Shown piece after piece: positions 7,358 to 8,993 of a stretch of 8,993 nucleotides of DNA. Below the pieces are notes generated by a model. That model saw only the letters and a program-made list of their open reading frames with translations, made no database searches and was not told the origin of the DNA. The stretch's first letter is position 1; each line of letters opens with the position of its first letter. Source of the stretch: an uncultured Chloroflexaceae bacterium (lineage in GTDB: Bacteria; Chloroflexota; Chloroflexia; Chloroflexales; Chloroflexaceae); NCBI GenBank assembly GCA_937141995.1, contig CAKZQX010000452.1, positions 1 to 8,993 of the forward strand. Direction: 5' to 3'. A program made the translations under genes and the position numbers.

Positions 7358-8809
7358 TTAACGCTTCAGGAGGCCTACAATTGTCTGAAACTCATTGGTA
7401 CGAATTTCCCGAAACAACAGCAGGGCGCCGGTATAGATCACCGCGGCAAGAGGAATAAACAGAACCAGCGAGATTGATGGCACTACGAGGAGCGGCAACC
7501 CAAAGCCGGCGGCCGCTACACTACTAATGAGCAAACGTATACCAATCTGTGGCCAACCAAGTAAGGGCACCAATGCATGTGCATATAGCAACACAAGTAA
7601 TACCTCGGCACACAAAACGGCAATGGCTGCACCTTCCGGTCCATGCAAGAAAATGAGAACCGCCATCAATATGACACCCACGACCGCCGCAATCCATTGC
7701 CGGCGCATCATTTCGTTCTGGTGATCGCAGGCCATAAGGAAAATCTGCATAATGAATTTCAGGCAGAAAAGAAAGACCATCCACGCCAGCCAGCGCAGCA
7801 CATCAATAGACTCGACGAACTCCGTACCAAAAATCAAAAGGATCAATTGTGGCGCAATAAGCCACAGACCAAAACTTGCCGGTATACCCAGGAGAACACT
7901 GGCATTTAACGACTTATGGTAGAGCGCTATACTCTCATCACGCGCCTGTACATACAGCTTCGAAGCGAGTGGAAAGAGTGACATTGCCCCGAAGAAAGGC
8001 AGAAATTGCAGCAGGAAAATAATCCGATATGCACCATTGTAGATTCCCGCGGCAGCGGCACCAGCCATAAATCCTAGCAAGACCACATCAGTGCGCGTTG
8101 ATATCTGACGTAAAAACTCTGTTATTGCAAATGGCAGTGATCGCCGCAGTGTATCGTTGAGGTAAGACCAGGAAAAAGATAGTTGTAATGGACCATGGTA
8201 TCGATGAACGAAGCCATACCCTACAAATACCTGAACTACTCCAACCAGCGGCAGCATTGCCAGTGCAATAATAAGGCTACCACCTGCCAGAATCACAACC
8301 ACGGCAAGAAGTGCTGCTACAATCCGTAAGGAAGAAGTCAGCAGTGCTGCCGTATGCATCTCTTCACGCGCCATAAAGATAGCGGCAAATCCATCCATCA
8401 ATTTGTAGGCAAACTGGTAAACACCGACCAGGATAATGATAATTTTGGCATCATTCGAGAGCGGTAAAAAGGCCACCAATAGCAGTAAAAGTAATGTAGC
8501 AATGAGTGATAAGAGCAGTCGTAACAGAAATATACCACCGTAATATGCACCAACTGCATCACTATGCCGACTGAGTTCTTTTATCGAAAGATATTCTAAC
8601 CCAAAATCAGCCAATACCATAAAGAAGCCCGTCAATGCAATCGCAAATGAGTACTGACCCAGACCTTCCTGCCCAAATGCTCGGGATATAACCACAAACA
8701 TGATAAATAGGAAGAAATCACCAAGGATCTTCCCGATAGTTAGAGAACTCATATTGCGAAAGATCCGAAAGAGGCCTTTCTGCCGAGTCATTCTGGTTGA
8801 AATTGCCAT
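7358..8809 (-). CDS. Polysaccharide flippase, Wzx-like (MOP superfamily)
   Basis: Complete 483-residue integral membrane protein, of usual length for the polysaccharide biosynthesis/Wzx family (about 450-500). It is mostly hydrophobic, with roughly 12-14 predicted helices. The N-terminal part carries the family pattern: first helix from about residue 24, ISRAFGQEGLGQYS (41-54), then LADFGLEYLSIKELSR (66-81). The central part has TRTDVVLLGFMAGAAAAGIYN, the typical middle helix, and a basic RRQW loop follows in the second half. Members of this family move undecaprenyl- or polyprenyl-linked oligosaccharide from the inner to the outer face of the cytoplasmic membrane. The neighbouring secreted, carbohydrate-linked proteins fit a surface glycan role. 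Neither ATG at 8809 nor the alternative Met7 has a recognisable Shine-Dalgarno sequence, so the exact start is uncertain. Substrate cannot be read from sequence. Confidence 0.93.
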   Translation of the reverse strand: MAISTRMTRQKGLFRIFRNMSSLTIGKILGDFFLFIMFVVISRAFGQEGLGQYSFAIALTGFFMVLADFGLEYLSIKELSRHSDAVGAYYGGIFLLRLLLSLIATLLLLLLVAFLPLSNDAKIIIILVGVYQFAYKLMDGFAAIFMAREEMHTAALLTSSLRIVAALLAVVVILAGGSLIIALAMLPLVGVVQVFVGYGFVHRYHGPLQLSFSWSYLNDTLRRSLPFAITEFLRQISTRTDVVLLGFMAGAAAAGIYNGAYRIIFLLQFLPFFGAMSLFPLASKLYVQARDESIALYHKSLNASVLLGIPASFGLWLIAPQLILLIFGTEFVESIDVLRWLAWMVFLFCLKFIMQIFLMACDHQNEMMRRQWIAAVVGVILMAVLIFLHGPEGAAIAVLCAEVLLVLLYAHALVPLLGWPQIGIRLLISSVAAAGFGLPLLVVPSISLVLFIPLAAVIYTGALLLFREIRTNEFQTIVGLLKR

Positions 8810-8878
8810 AGTAATAGTGTGTTCTGTTTTTGAATTATTTCATTAAAAATCATGCAAACAAAGAGCAGTCCTGCATAA

Positions 8879-8953
8879 TGTAGTGATAGTGATGTATAGC
8901 TCTTTCCAGAATGCAGTTTTTCACTACAACCGGATAGCTTGAGTATCACTACA
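8879..8953. promoter_or_regulatory. Three TGTAGTGA motifs upstream of the flippase
   Basis: TGTAGTGA occurs at 8879-8886 on the plus strand and at 8921-8928 and 8946-8953 on the minus strand, the latter two 25 bases apart. The outer copies extend to a 10-bp exact inverted repeat (TGTAGTGATA at 8879-8888 and TATCACTACA at 8944-8953). The cluster lies 70-145 bases upstream of the flippase start and could be binding sites of a regulator. No clear -35/-10 pair was found nearby. Confidence 0.4.
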
Positions 8954-8993
8954 CTTTGCAAGACTACCGACCAACGCGCTTTGAATGTTTTAC

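Noticed and set aside
7190..7477. A 95-codon plus-strand frame in and beyond the intergenic region
   Set aside because: It overlaps the flippase 3' end in antisense, has no ribosome binding site and resembles no family; not enough to call a gene.
8860..8916. Interleaved AAAGAGC/GCTCTTT and CTGCAT/ATGCAG inverted repeats with pseudoknot order
   Set aside because: Arms of 6-7 bases with spacers above 30 bases are expected by chance in AT-rich upstream DNA; no further support.
1..8993. CRISPR array, tRNA, rRNA or insertion sequence
   Set aside because: I looked for regularly spaced repeats, cloverleaf-like segments and transposase motifs and saw none. The direct repeats present are coding modules.

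Overview
The window reads as accessory sequence from a bacterium, most likely a member of the Chloroflexota (class Chloroflexia or a relative). That assignment is inferred from style: long Thr/Pro linkers of the TPTATATP type, giant multi-module extracellular proteins, and moderate, uneven GC. No marker gene is present to prove it. All three supportable genes lie on the minus strand, so biological order runs from right to left.

From right to left: 8810-8993 is an upstream region with three copies of the 8-mer TGTAGTGA. 7358-8809 encodes a 483-residue Wzx/MOP-type polysaccharide flippase. 6933-7357 is a 425-base intergenic stretch with a 25-bp near-perfect palindrome and other inverted repeats. 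4905-6932 encodes a 675-residue exported DUF5060 protein with a glycoside-hydrolase-like barrel, a bacterial Ig-like domain and a C-terminal membrane anchor. 4649-4904 carries a perfect 15-bp-stem hairpin and a plausible promoter. 1-4648 is the 5' part of a giant gene (1549 codons visible, running off the left edge). Its protein has an N-terminal membrane anchor, Ig-like modules, an SGNH/GDSL hydrolase with an intact catalytic set, two nearly identical PA14 domains, a LamG/concanavalin-like domain and a malectin-like domain, joined by Thr/Pro linkers.

Together the genes suggest cell-surface glycan work: a flippase moves lipid-linked glycan across the membrane, and two membrane-tethered extracellular proteins could cleave, de-acylate or bind glycans. 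The long intergenic gaps argue against one tight operon, so co-function is inferred from neighbourhood. The strongest sequence-level oddity is a 235-bp block that is identical in the two PA14 copies although the DNA beside it differs by about 12 percent. This suggests recent gene conversion inside the giant gene.
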